A DNA stretch of 10,357 nt from CAXGUU01 sp964012875 (GTDB lineage: Bacteria; Pseudomonadota; Gammaproteobacteria; Ga0077536), in contig CAXGUU010000109.1 of the NCBI GenBank assembly GCA_964012875.1, positions 1 through 10,357 on the forward strand, written 5' to 3'. Under the pieces are notes generated by a model. That model saw nothing but the letters and a program-made list of their open reading frames with translations, had not been told where the DNA came from and made no database searches. Every line of letters begins with the position of its first letter. The first letter of the stretch is position 1. Positions 1 through 6,053 of the stretch are shown here, in pieces. Both the position numbers and the translations under genes were made by a program.

Positions 1-418
1 CAGCCGAAATTTCGGCATGCAAGTGAATTGCAACCTCGAATTCACCTACTTCGCGCAGGGCGCCGTCTGGCATGCGAATATCGCGTTTCTCCACTTCGAT
101 GCCGGCCGCCACAACTGCTTCGGCGATGTCCGCGGTGCCAACCGAACCGAACAGCTTTCCTTCGGTGCCGGCGCGAGCACCAATCGTAACCGACAGCTCG
201 TTCAGTGCTTCGGCCTTGGCTGTCGCGCGGCCGACCGCGTCCGCCTGTGCACGCTCGAGTTCGGCGCGCTGATCCTCAAATTTAGCGACGTTGTCCGCGG
301 TCGCGGGAACCGCCTTCTTTTGCGGAATAAGAAAGTTGCGGCCGTAGCCCGGGCGCACATTCACCTTGTCTCCAAGCTCGCCAAGCCGGTGTATTTTTTC
401 CAGAAGAATGACTTCCAT
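1..418 (-). CDS. rplI: 50S ribosomal protein L9 (partial, runs off left edge)
   Basis: Large-subunit protein L9, which binds 23S rRNA near the base of the L1 stalk and supports reading-frame fidelity. The reverse strand gives MEVILLEKIHRLGELGDKV at the N terminus, then a GYGRNFLIP stretch at about residues 24-32; both are hallmarks of the L9 N-terminal domain. A charged Ala/Glu-rich connecting helix and the start of the C-terminal domain follow. 139 codons are visible, so only about ten residues should be missing for the usual length near 149. The ATG at 418 is preceded by GAGGA at 430-426. It is the last visible gene of the rpsF-rpsR-DUF2232-rplI operon, 52 bp after the membrane-protein gene. 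Identity is secure; the 3' end lies outside the window. Confidence 0.97.
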   Translation of the reverse strand, partial: MEVILLEKIHRLGELGDKVNVRPGYGRNFLIPQKKAVPATADNVAKFEDQRAELERAQADAVGRATAKAEALNELSVTIGARAGTEGKLFGSVGTADIAEAVVAAGIEVEKRDIRMPDGALREVGEFEVAIHLHAEISA

Positions 419-470
419 CGATTTTTCCTCGTGCGGCCGTTTCTACGACCATCTATTGAAAACTAAATGC

Positions 471-1391
471 TTAATCCTGTGGAGGCTCTGTCGGCTGCGC
501 CCGGAGCTGCCTGAAATCAGCCATCCCGTCAGCCACTCCCGTGGTTGCCAGTACCGGCCCGACCAGCTGCGGCACAAAGATCAACGACGCATAAAGGCCG
601 ACCAGCCAGCCGCTGCTAAGTCCGCGACTGTGCATGCGTGAATGGATGACCGCTAATCCCTGGAATGCAAACAATACCACTACGATTACGAAAGCGTCAC
701 CCGCAAGCTCGACGTCGGCCCCGGACAATGCCTCCGCTACCGACACCATCGCCACCAAACCCGCGAGATAGAGCAGTCGTCGCGGTAACCTGAGCTGTCT
801 AAATTCCTGGCCGAACCCGCCTGGGTTAAACAGCGATGACTGCCACCATCGGGCCAGCAGAATCACCGCGGCCAGCAAGCTGAACATGACAACCAGCGTC
901 CAGATGTGAATCTGGGCAGCCACGAGCGCGATTTGTTCAGACGTCAAGCCGCTGCTTCCGACCTGGGTCAGCTGCTGAAACAGCTGGGTCAGGCGTTGTT
1001 CCCAGAATTCGCCCATATTCCCCACCGCGCCGCGAATTGCCAGCGCATAGGCGGCGACCAGAACGGCGCTCATCATCAACGGATACGCCTGCTGTTCGGT
1101 TCTGGCCAGGTTCGATGCCAGCAACCATGCCGGCAACCAAACCACCAGGCACAGCACCAACATAGGCAAAGTCTGGCCCGTTAGCAGGAAACGCAGGAGA
1201 ACGACTAGGGTGGTCGCCATTATGATGACCCGTATGCCTTCACGTGAACCGCGCCTGAGCGTGACCAGCGCGATTACCGCGCCACTGAATACCATCAGGA
1301 ATCCCACCGCGGGCGATGCCAGTTGGATCAGGGCCGCGGCGGCGGCCGCATGGTACGGGCCGCGCATCGCGAACCGCGCGATAAAGCGCAC
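471..1391 (-). CDS. DUF2232-type polytopic membrane protein between rpsR and rplI
   Basis: A 306-residue, very hydrophobic protein with about eight candidate membrane segments: roughly residues 15-45 (one long or two), 54-71, 75-93, 103-121, 160-182, 206-222, 230-250 and 262-285. There is a polar loop at about 122-158 and a short hydrophilic tail. I assign it to the DUF2232 (YybS-like) family from its hydropathy pattern and its position between rpsR and rplI, where Pseudomonas carries a comparable gene of unknown function. The start used is GTG at 1391, with AAAAGG eight bases upstream; an ATG nine codons in (1367) is possible but has no visible ribosome site. The gene lies 51 bp after rpsR, with a perfect hairpin in the gap. 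Function is unknown; the operon position only suggests expression tied to ribosome supply. Confidence 0.8.
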   Translation of the reverse strand: MRFIARFAMRGPYHAAAAAALIQLASPAVGFLMVFSGAVIALVTLRRGSREGIRVIIMATTLVVLLRFLLTGQTLPMLVLCLVVWLPAWLLASNLARTEQQAYPLMMSAVLVAAYALAIRGAVGNMGEFWEQRLTQLFQQLTQVGSSGLTSEQIALVAAQIHIWTLVVMFSLLAAVILLARWWQSSLFNPGGFGQEFRQLRLPRRLLYLAGLVAMVSVAEALSGADVELAGDAFVIVVVLFAFQGLAVIHSRMHSRGLSSGWLVGLYASLIFVPQLVGPVLATTGVADGMADFRQLRAQPTEPPQD

Positions 1392-1420
1392 GGCTTCAGC
1401 CTTTTGTTGGTCGCGTGCTC

Positions 1421-1439
1421 CGCTTGCTCAATGCAAGCG
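1421..1439 (-). promoter_or_regulatory. Perfect intercistronic hairpin between rpsR and the DUF2232 gene
   Basis: The minus strand reads CGCTTGC-ATTGA-GCAAGCG, a perfect 7-bp stem with a 5-nt loop, just downstream of the rpsR stop and upstream of the DUF2232 gene. No U-run follows, so it is not a standard intrinsic terminator. It could protect the 3' end of the rpsF-rpsR message, mark an RNA-processing site, or lower expression of the downstream genes. The structure is seen directly; its role is inferred. Confidence 0.5.
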
Positions 1440-1442
1440 AAA

Positions 1443-1667
1443 CTAGTGCGCGTCGCTGTACGGAATTAACGCAAGATAACGAGCGCGTTTGACTGCGGTC
1501 GAAAGTTGGCGTTGATACCGAACTTTAGTGCCGGAAATTCGGCTCGGAACGATTTTTCCGGTTTCTGAGACGTATGCCTTCAGCGTTGCAAGATCTTTGT
1601 AGTCAATCTCGTCCACACCGTCAGCGGTAAACTTACAGTAGCGGCGGCGTCGAAAATATTTGGCCAT
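1443..1667 (-). CDS. rpsR: 30S ribosomal protein S18
   Basis: A 74-residue small-subunit protein that binds as a heterodimer with S6 to the central domain of 16S rRNA. The N-terminal RRRRYCKF basic segment, the IDYKD motif near residue 21, the KIVPSRISG core (about 38-46) and the C-terminal KRARYLALIPY stretch are typical of S18, and the length is normal. The ATG at 1667 has a strong AGGAGAGGAA ribosome site. That site overlaps the rpsF stop codon at 1683-1685, so translation of S6 and S18 is probably coupled, which suits their 1:1 assembly. Confidence 0.98.
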   Translation of the reverse strand: MAKYFRRRRYCKFTADGVDEIDYKDLATLKAYVSETGKIVPSRISGTKVRYQRQLSTAVKRARYLALIPYSDAH

Positions 1668-1682
1668 ATCTGAATTCCTCTC

Positions 1683-2168
1683 CTATTCGTCCGCAGTTTC
1701 CGTCGCAGCTTCCGGCTCTGCGGCGTCCGTTTGCTCGTTTCTATCCGTCGATGCGGATTCGTCAACCGCCGGTGTTTCCGTACTGCTGGTAGCCTCGGAG
1801 TTTTGACTGCGACGTCGCGGCCGATCGTCGTCGCGGTCAGATTGCTCTTCTTTAGCCTGAGCAATCGGTGAAGGCTCAGTGTCTGCCTTATCACGCTTGA
1901 TGACGAGATTCCGCAATACGGCATCGTTGAAACGGAATGCGCTCGTCAGTTCTTCCAATGTGGCGGCATCGCATTCTATGTTCATCAAAACATAGTGTGC
2001 CTTGTGAACTTTGTTGAGCGGGTACGCCAACTGACGACGTCCCCAATCTTCAAGTCGATGAATGTGGCCGCTGGCGCCCTCGATAATCGAACGGTAACGC
2101 TCGACCATGGCACCGACCTGCTCGCTCTGGTCAGGGTGGACCAGAAACACGATCTCATAGTGTCTCAT
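1683..2168 (-). CDS. rpsF: 30S ribosomal protein S6 with long acidic C-terminal tail
   Basis: Small-subunit protein S6, partner of S18. The globular domain (residues 1-95) contains MRHYEIVFLVHPDQSEQ, HRLEDWGRRQLAYP at 37-50 and KAHYVLMN at 56-63, and is close to the E. coli protein. I place the start at the ATG at 2168: it gives the canonical MRHYEIV and has GAGGAG five bases upstream. The frame stays open upstream without homology. The protein is 161 residues, longer than I recall for E. coli (about 130). The extra length is a low-complexity tail (about 96-161): first charged, with RPRRR at 116-120, then rich in Glu, Asp, Ser, Thr and Ala. In E. coli RimK adds glutamates to the S6 C terminus; the ending EAATETADE would suit that, but no rimK is visible here. 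Confidence 0.97.
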   Translation of the reverse strand: MRHYEIVFLVHPDQSEQVGAMVERYRSIIEGASGHIHRLEDWGRRQLAYPLNKVHKAHYVLMNIECDAATLEELTSAFRFNDAVLRNLVIKRDKADTEPSPIAQAKEEQSDRDDDRPRRRSQNSEATSSTETPAVDESASTDRNEQTDAAEPEAATETADE

Positions 2169-2190
2169 TGAGTCTCCTCGTGGATTAACA

Positions 2191-2214
2191 GCCTCCCGCC
2201 GTATGCGGTGAGGC
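2191..2214 (-). promoter_or_regulatory. Candidate S6:S18 autoregulatory leader hairpin
   Basis: In the rpsF 5' leader the minus strand folds as GCCUC (2214-2210) paired with GAGGC (2195-2191). These enclose an inner CCG/CGG stem (2208-2206 with 2201-2199) with a CAUA loop, an unpaired A on the 5' side and an unpaired CGG on the 3' side. A hairpin presenting a conserved CCG upstream of rpsF is the known form of the element bound by the S6:S18 complex, which mimics their 16S rRNA site and represses the operon. Position and general shape fit; I could not check it against a covariance model. Confidence 0.5.
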
Positions 2215-2243
2215 AAGGAGTAACCCCGCTACAGGGCGCGCGC

Positions 2244-2272
2244 ATTGTAGAGAAACACGCGCCGGGACGCAA
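2244..2272 (-). promoter_or_regulatory. Sigma-70-type promoter of the rpsF operon
   Basis: The -10 is TACAAT (2249-2244, 5 of 6 consensus), and a 17-bp spacer separates it from the -35 TTGCGT (2272-2267, with the key TTG). The segment just after the -10 is GCGCGCGCCC, a GC-rich discriminator of the kind found at growth-rate and ppGpp-controlled ribosomal promoters. The predicted start near 2237 leaves a leader of about 69 nt before the rpsF ATG. The -35 abuts the T-run of the rlmB terminator. Confidence 0.65.
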
Positions 2273-2300
2273 AAAGCACCGCGTGACTGCCGCCAGCGCT
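2271..2300 (-). terminator. Intrinsic terminator after rlmB
   Basis: Immediately after the rlmB stop, the minus strand forms a 7-bp stem from AGCGCTG (2300-2294) and CGGTGCT (2281-2275), including two G-U pairs. The loop is about 12 nt and a run of five T (2275-2271) follows. It would end the rnr-rlmB transcript before the rpsF promoter, which starts at the same bases. Some read-through is likely because the stem is imperfect. Confidence 0.5.
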
Positions 2301-3044
2301 TCAGGCGCCGCGCTGGCGCTTTGCCTCAAACAGCGTCACCGCACAGGCAGTTGCCACATTGAGGCTCGGCAATACCCCGGCCATGGGAATTCTGGCCAGA
2401 AAATCGCAGTGTTGGCGGGTGAGGTGCCTCAGGCCCTCGCCCTCGTTACCCAGTACCAGGCACGCGCCACCGCGAAAATCGATGTCATAGATGATTTGCT
2501 CAGCATCACCCGTCGCGCCCGTGATCCACACCCCATGTTGCTTCAGCTCGCGCATTGCCGCGGCCAGATTGGAAACGCAGATCAAATCAAGTGTATCTAT
2601 GGCCCCGCTTGCGGCCTTCGCGGCGGTCGCGGTGAGCGGGGCACTGCGGGCGCGCGGGACAATCACCCCCCGCACCCCGGCCCCATCGGCGACTCGCAGA
2701 CAGGCACCGAAGTTGCGGGGGTCATGGACCTGGTCAAGAATCAGAAGTAGGGCCCCGTCATATTCGGCAGCAAGCTTTTCCCGCAAGTCAGTCATACCGA
2801 GTAATTGTGGCGGCCGACGCTTCAGTACTGCGCCCTGGTGATGTTCATCGCCATAGAGCTTCGTCAGCTGTTGATTCGTTGCCCGGTGAATGTGCACGCC
2901 TGTCTCGCGTGCCTTGCTGACGAGTTGTTCAATATCCGAATCGGAACCATCGCGCAGCCATAGTTCGAGGCAGTCGGCGGGCGCCCTGCTGAGCGCGGAC
3001 TCGACGACGTGTATGCCGCCGGTCAGGAGATCAGCGGTCGCCAT
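2301..3044 (-). CDS. rlmB: 23S rRNA (guanosine-2'-O-)-methyltransferase RlmB
   Basis: SpoU/TrmH-family (SPOUT) methyltransferase of 247 residues. In E. coli RlmB transfers a methyl group from S-adenosylmethionine to the 2'-O of G2251 in the P loop of 23S rRNA. An N-terminal substrate-binding domain (about 5-75, beginning GGIHVVESAL) is followed by the catalytic knot. Motif 1 is DQVHDPRNFGACLR at 104-117, with Asn111 and Arg117. Motif 2 is LVLGNEGEGL at 196-205. Motif 3 is IPMAGVLPSLNV at 219-230. The frame extends upstream into rnr, but the ATG at 3044 matches the family N terminus and overlaps the end of rnr by 14 bp, so the two are probably translationally coupled. Confidence 0.95.
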   Translation of the reverse strand: MATADLLTGGIHVVESALSRAPADCLELWLRDGSDSDIEQLVSKARETGVHIHRATNQQLTKLYGDEHHQGAVLKRRPPQLLGMTDLREKLAAEYDGALLLILDQVHDPRNFGACLRVADGAGVRGVIVPRARSAPLTATAAKAASGAIDTLDLICVSNLAAAMRELKQHGVWITGATGDAEQIIYDIDFRGGACLVLGNEGEGLRHLTRQHCDFLARIPMAGVLPSLNVATACAVTLFEAKRQRGA

Positions 3045-5226
3045 TTTTGCGCGACCGGCGTTTGGGCTTGTCGCCCTGTGGCCAGGAAAAGTCAATACGC
3101 CGCTGATCGAGGTCGACCCGCGCAACCATGACCTCGATCGATTGCCCAAGGCGAAACGAATTGCCGCTACCGTGCCCTTTCAGCACATGACGACCGGCAT
3201 CAAACCGGTAATAGTCACCCGGCAACTCTGACACGTGCAACAAACCTTCAACGAACACGCCGTCGAGTTCAACAAACAGACCAAACTCAGCCACGCCGGA
3301 AATGGTCGCCGCAAATTTCTCACCGATGCGATCCTGCATGAATTCACATTTCAGCCACTTGATCACATCCCGCGTTGCCTCTTCCGCGCGTCGCTCAGTG
3401 CGCGAACAATGACTGGCGAGTTCCGCCATGTCATCGCTTGTGCGCGCAGACCGATTCAGAATCGCCTTGACCTGGCGGTGAACGAGCAGATCCGGATAGC
3501 GGCGGATAGGCGAAGTGAAATGACAGTAGGCTTCCAGACCAAGCCCAAAATGTCCGCGATTCTCTTCGCTATAAACGGCAAGCTTCTGGCTTCGCAACAC
3601 CAGGGTCTCAATCAAATGCTGGTCGTCCCGCTCGCGCGCCAGCGCAAGTACAGACATGAGATCCAGCGGAGTCACGGCACCGTCGGTCACATCGAAACGA
3701 ACCCCGAGTTCGTTCAATACCTGGCGCAGCCCGTCGATTCTTTCATCGTCCGGTTCGTCGTGAACGCGAAACAAGGTTGGCGCCTGATGACGCATCAGGA
3801 ACTCGGCCGCGGCAACATTGGCTGCAATCATGCACACCTCGATCAGGCGGTGAGCGTCACAGCGCTGCCGCGCAGCGATCGTCCGAATCTTGCGGCCGGC
3901 ATCGAAAATTATCTGTGGCTCCGCAACATCGATTTCGAGTGCGCCACGTGCCCGCCGCGCCTGGTCTAGCGCATCAAACACCTTGTACAGGGTGTTTACG
4001 TTTTCAACGACCGAGGCCGGCGGGCCGGACTCATCGCGGCTGGCGCCGTCCGCAAGCGCCTGCACCTCTTCATAGGTAAACCGATGATGGGAACGGATAA
4101 CAGCCTCGTGGAACCGGCTCCGCCCTATTTCGCCCGCCCTGTCCAGATTGATCTCGCAAACCAGCGCCGGCCGGTCCTCCCCCGGCACCAGCGAGCACAG
4201 GTCGTTGGACAATCGCTCGGGCAGCATCGGTACCACCTGATTGGGAAAATAAACTGACGTGCCCCGAAGCTCGGCGTCGTCGTCAAGCGCAGTACCAGCT
4301 GCAACGTAGTGGCCGACATCGGCAATGGCTACCGTGAGTACAAAACCCTTCTCGGTTTCGCGCGCGTAGACGGCATCGTCGAAATCGCGCGCGTCTTCGC
4401 CATCTATGGTGACCATCGGCAGATGCCGCAGATCTAGACGGCCGCCGCATTCGGCCTCAGTAAGCGGCCCGAGTCGCCCCAGTTCGGCCTGGGTATTTTC
4501 CGACCATTTCACCGGCAACTGGTAATTTCGCAACGCAATTTCGATTTCCATACCGGGAGCCAGGTGCTCCCCGAGAATCTCAGTTATCCGGCCGATGGCC
4601 GGGCTGCGCCGCCGCGGGTACTGCTCGATTACCGCCGAAACAATGACGCCAGGCGCGGCGCCGTTGCGCCCTGATTCCGGGATCACAACCTCCTGGTGAA
4701 TGCGGTGATCATCCGGTTCGAGGTAGCCAACGCCGCCTTCCATCAAGAAGCGACCGACTACCGTATCGTGGCCGCGCTCAGTCACCTCGGCGACGTTACC
4801 GTATGGTCGGCCTCGTCGATCATGCCCGGCGACCCGCACCAGAACCTGATCGTCGTGAAACACCTGATGAGCCTCGCGCGGTGCCAGATAGATGTCGTCG
4901 CCGCCACGGTCCGGTTGTACGAATGCATAACCATCGGGATGCGCGATGATAGTCCCCGAGATGAGATCAAGGCGATCAGGGATTGCAAACCGGCCGCCAC
5001 GCACGGTGATGAGCTGCCTGTCGCGGCGCATGGCGCCCATGCGTCGCTTCAACGCATTCAACGCCGGTTTGCCCGATACATGAAGATGGTCCGCGATTGC
5101 ACTCAAGCCGCTTGGTTTGCCGAGCGTTTCGAGAGCACCCAGAATTTCGGCTCGACTGGGCAGGTCGTCGAAAATAATGATCGGCTCATCGCCACCATCG
5201 GCATTGTTTACTTGCCGCTTTCGCAT
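3031..5226 (-). CDS. rnr: Ribonuclease R
   Basis: Processive 3'-5' exoribonuclease of the RNB (RNase II) superfamily that degrades structured RNA and defective rRNA and mRNA; 731 residues. Order of domains: a winged-helix region (about 24-82), cold-shock/OB domains (about 85-230), the RNB catalytic domain (about 265-590) and an S1 domain (about 635-715). The metal-binding signature TIDGEDARDFDDAV carries Asp275, 281, 283 and 284, aligning with E. coli D272, D278, D280 and D281. HFTSPIRRYPDL is at 569-580. It lacks the long lysine-rich tail of the E. coli enzyme, ending in a short KPKRRSRKNGDR segment. The ATG at 5226 is forced: an in-frame stop lies at 5248-5250, and no other Met occurs before residue 63. 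The ribosome site is weak. Confidence 0.97.
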   Translation of the reverse strand: MRKRQVNNADGGDEPIIIFDDLPSRAEILGALETLGKPSGLSAIADHLHVSGKPALNALKRRMGAMRRDRQLITVRGGRFAIPDRLDLISGTIIAHPDGYAFVQPDRGGDDIYLAPREAHQVFHDDQVLVRVAGHDRRGRPYGNVAEVTERGHDTVVGRFLMEGGVGYLEPDDHRIHQEVVIPESGRNGAAPGVIVSAVIEQYPRRRSPAIGRITEILGEHLAPGMEIEIALRNYQLPVKWSENTQAELGRLGPLTEAECGGRLDLRHLPMVTIDGEDARDFDDAVYARETEKGFVLTVAIADVGHYVAAGTALDDDAELRGTSVYFPNQVVPMLPERLSNDLCSLVPGEDRPALVCEINLDRAGEIGRSRFHEAVIRSHHRFTYEEVQALADGASRDESGPPASVVENVNTLYKVFDALDQARRARGALEIDVAEPQIIFDAGRKIRTIAARQRCDAHRLIEVCMIAANVAAAEFLMRHQAPTLFRVHDEPDDERIDGLRQVLNELGVRFDVTDGAVTPLDLMSVLALARERDDQHLIETLVLRSQKLAVYSEENRGHFGLGLEAYCHFTSPIRRYPDLLVHRQVKAILNRSARTSDDMAELASHCSRTERRAEEATRDVIKWLKCEFMQDRIGEKFAATISGVAEFGLFVELDGVFVEGLLHVSELPGDYYRFDAGRHVLKGHGSGNSFRLGQSIEVMVARVDLDQRRIDFSWPQGDKPKRRSRKNGDR

Positions 5227-5254
5227 TGACTCACTATAGGGGAATGGTTAGATT
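5226..5254 (+). promoter_or_regulatory. Promoter of tRNA-Leu
   Basis: A -35 TTGACT (5226-5231, 5 of 6) is separated by exactly 17 bp from a -10 TAGATT (5249-5254, 4 of 6, with the conserved first, second and last bases). A GC-rich GCGCAC discriminator follows, as expected for a stable-RNA promoter. The predicted start near 5261 lies a few bases before the mature tRNA 5' end. The -35 touches the start codon of the divergent rnr gene. Confidence 0.65.
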
Positions 5255-5266
5255 GCGCACCTCTTT

Positions 5267-5353
<87 letters not shown>

Positions 5354-5460
5354 CTGATCCATGTGGGCCCCGATCGGGGCGCCAGTGTTAGTCCGAATCG
5401 ACGGCAACGGCACCGCGGCGAATCGCCGGCATGCTCGTCCCTGAGCACCGTCACAATCAC
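5354..5460. other. Convergent intergenic region with two GC-rich dyads
   Basis: This 107-bp gap separates the tRNA from the end of the convergent cupin gene. It holds a perfect 14-bp palindrome, GCCCCGATCGGGGC (5367-5380), and a second hairpin CGGCG-AAT-CGCCG (5416-5428). Neither is followed by a T-run on either strand, so I cannot call an intrinsic terminator. They may help transcript ending or RNA stability. I see no gene here. Confidence 0.4.
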
Positions 5461-5904
5461 TCAACCGTTGATTTGCGAGCCCCACAATCCCTGAGCCTGC
5501 TCCCAGCCGACAACGGCAACCGGGCTGCCGTCCTCTTCGATGAACTGCAATGGACCGAGAAAGGTCATGTAAAACTCGCTGTCAATCGGAAAAAACGTTT
5601 TATCGTGTCGCGCATTGCAGGCCTCGTAGCCATAGCCGAGTTCATTGGCGGTTGCGCCACCGTCTTCTTCGCCGCCCCTAACTTCCATCTTACCCTTGGT
5701 TAACAGGTACTCTCCGGGTCCGACATGGATGTGACGCCCGAAAGACGAGCCAGCCGGACAATCGAAAATCGCGGTCCAGGCACCGACCTCGGGTGAAACA
5801 TGCAGTAATTTCCAGCGGATGCCACCGTCAGAGAAAGCGTCCGGGAAAGGTTGCCATTCGAGGTCCTGAATCTGTACGTATTCGCCGCCTACTTTAGGCT
5901 TCAT
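5461..5904 (-). CDS. Cupin dioxygenase resembling acetylacetone-cleaving enzyme Dke1
   Basis: A 147-residue single-domain cupin. Cupin motif 1 reads GSSFGRHIHVGPGEYLLTKG, with His58, His60 and Glu65; a third metal-ligand candidate, His100, lies in the ARHDKTFFP segment. Against the Acinetobacter johnsonii diketone dioxygenase Dke1, recalled from memory, the alignment is ungapped with an offset of four. His58, His60 and His100 match the three-His Fe(II) site (H62, H64, H104). Tyr66, Arg76, Glu94, Thr103 and Phe55, 111 and 115 match its second-sphere and pocket residues. Dke1 cleaves beta-diketones with O2. The natural substrate here is unknown, and a 1,3-dicarbonyl is the best guess. The ATG at 5904 has a strong AAGGAGG eight bases upstream. 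It is a single gene, divergent from the YghO-like gene. Confidence 0.85.
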   Translation of the reverse strand: MKPKVGGEYVQIQDLEWQPFPDAFSDGGIRWKLLHVSPEVGAWTAIFDCPAGSSFGRHIHVGPGEYLLTKGKMEVRGGEEDGGATANELGYGYEACNARHDKTFFPIDSEFYMTFLGPLQFIEEDGSPVAVVGWEQAQGLWGSQING

Positions 5905-5935
5905 GCGCCATTCCTCCTTGCGTACGTGGAAACCC

Positions 5936-5941
5936 AGTATA
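5936..5941 (-). promoter_or_regulatory. Possible -10 element for the cupin gene
   Basis: The minus strand reads TATACT (5 of 6) about 32 bp before the cupin ATG, giving a leader of about 25 nt. No convincing -35 lies 16-18 bp upstream, so this promoter is weak, activator-dependent or wrongly placed. Confidence 0.35.
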
Positions 5942-5952
5942 GATCCAAACGA

Positions 5953-5961
5953 TTATCCACA
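5953..5961 (+). promoter_or_regulatory. Perfect consensus DnaA box
   Basis: The 9-mer TTATCCACA is the strict consensus DnaA-binding nonamer. It lies in the divergent region upstream of both the cupin and the YghO-like gene, flanked by a direct repeat ACGATT (5949-5954 and 5961-5966). I noticed no second box nearby and no AT-rich unwinding region, so it is not an origin. DnaA could act here as a regulator or be titrated, or the match is chance. Confidence 0.4.
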
Positions 5962-5964
5962 CGA

Positions 5965-5993
5965 TTGATGCTGTGCTTCCGGTTTTAACTAAT
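5965..5993 (+). promoter_or_regulatory. Weak candidate promoter for the plus-strand cluster
   Basis: TTGATG (5965-5970, 4 of 6 to the -35) is followed after 17 bp by ACTAAT (5988-5993, 4 of 6 but lacking the conserved TA start). A start near 6000 would place the ATG at 6054 as the first codon and exclude the upstream GTG at 5973. This is a tentative reading. Confidence 0.3.
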
Positions 5994-6053
5994 CCGTCGG
6001 GTTGGCTACCATTCGAGTGTCACGGATTCCCTCAAGCAAAATTAACCCAACCC

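Noticed and set aside
17..466. 149-codon plus-strand open frame antisense to rplI
   Set aside because: The opposite strand encodes an unmistakable L9 protein; this frame has no domain or ribosome site.
3235..3969. 244-codon plus-strand open frame antisense to rnr
   Set aside because: It mirrors the RNB and S1 coding region and has no recognisable motif.
4696..5229. 177-codon plus-strand open frame antisense to rnr
   Set aside because: It lies wholly opposite the conserved N-terminal part of RNase R and shows no recognisable domain; long antisense frames are common in GC-rich genes.
5367..5380. 14-bp GC palindrome as intrinsic terminator of tRNA-Leu
   Set aside because: The dyad is perfect but no T-run follows on either strand, so I list it only as a dyad in the intergenic entry.
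5973..6053. GTG start extending the YghO-like protein by 27 residues
   Set aside because: The added residues do not resemble the family N terminus, and a possible promoter lies within this stretch.
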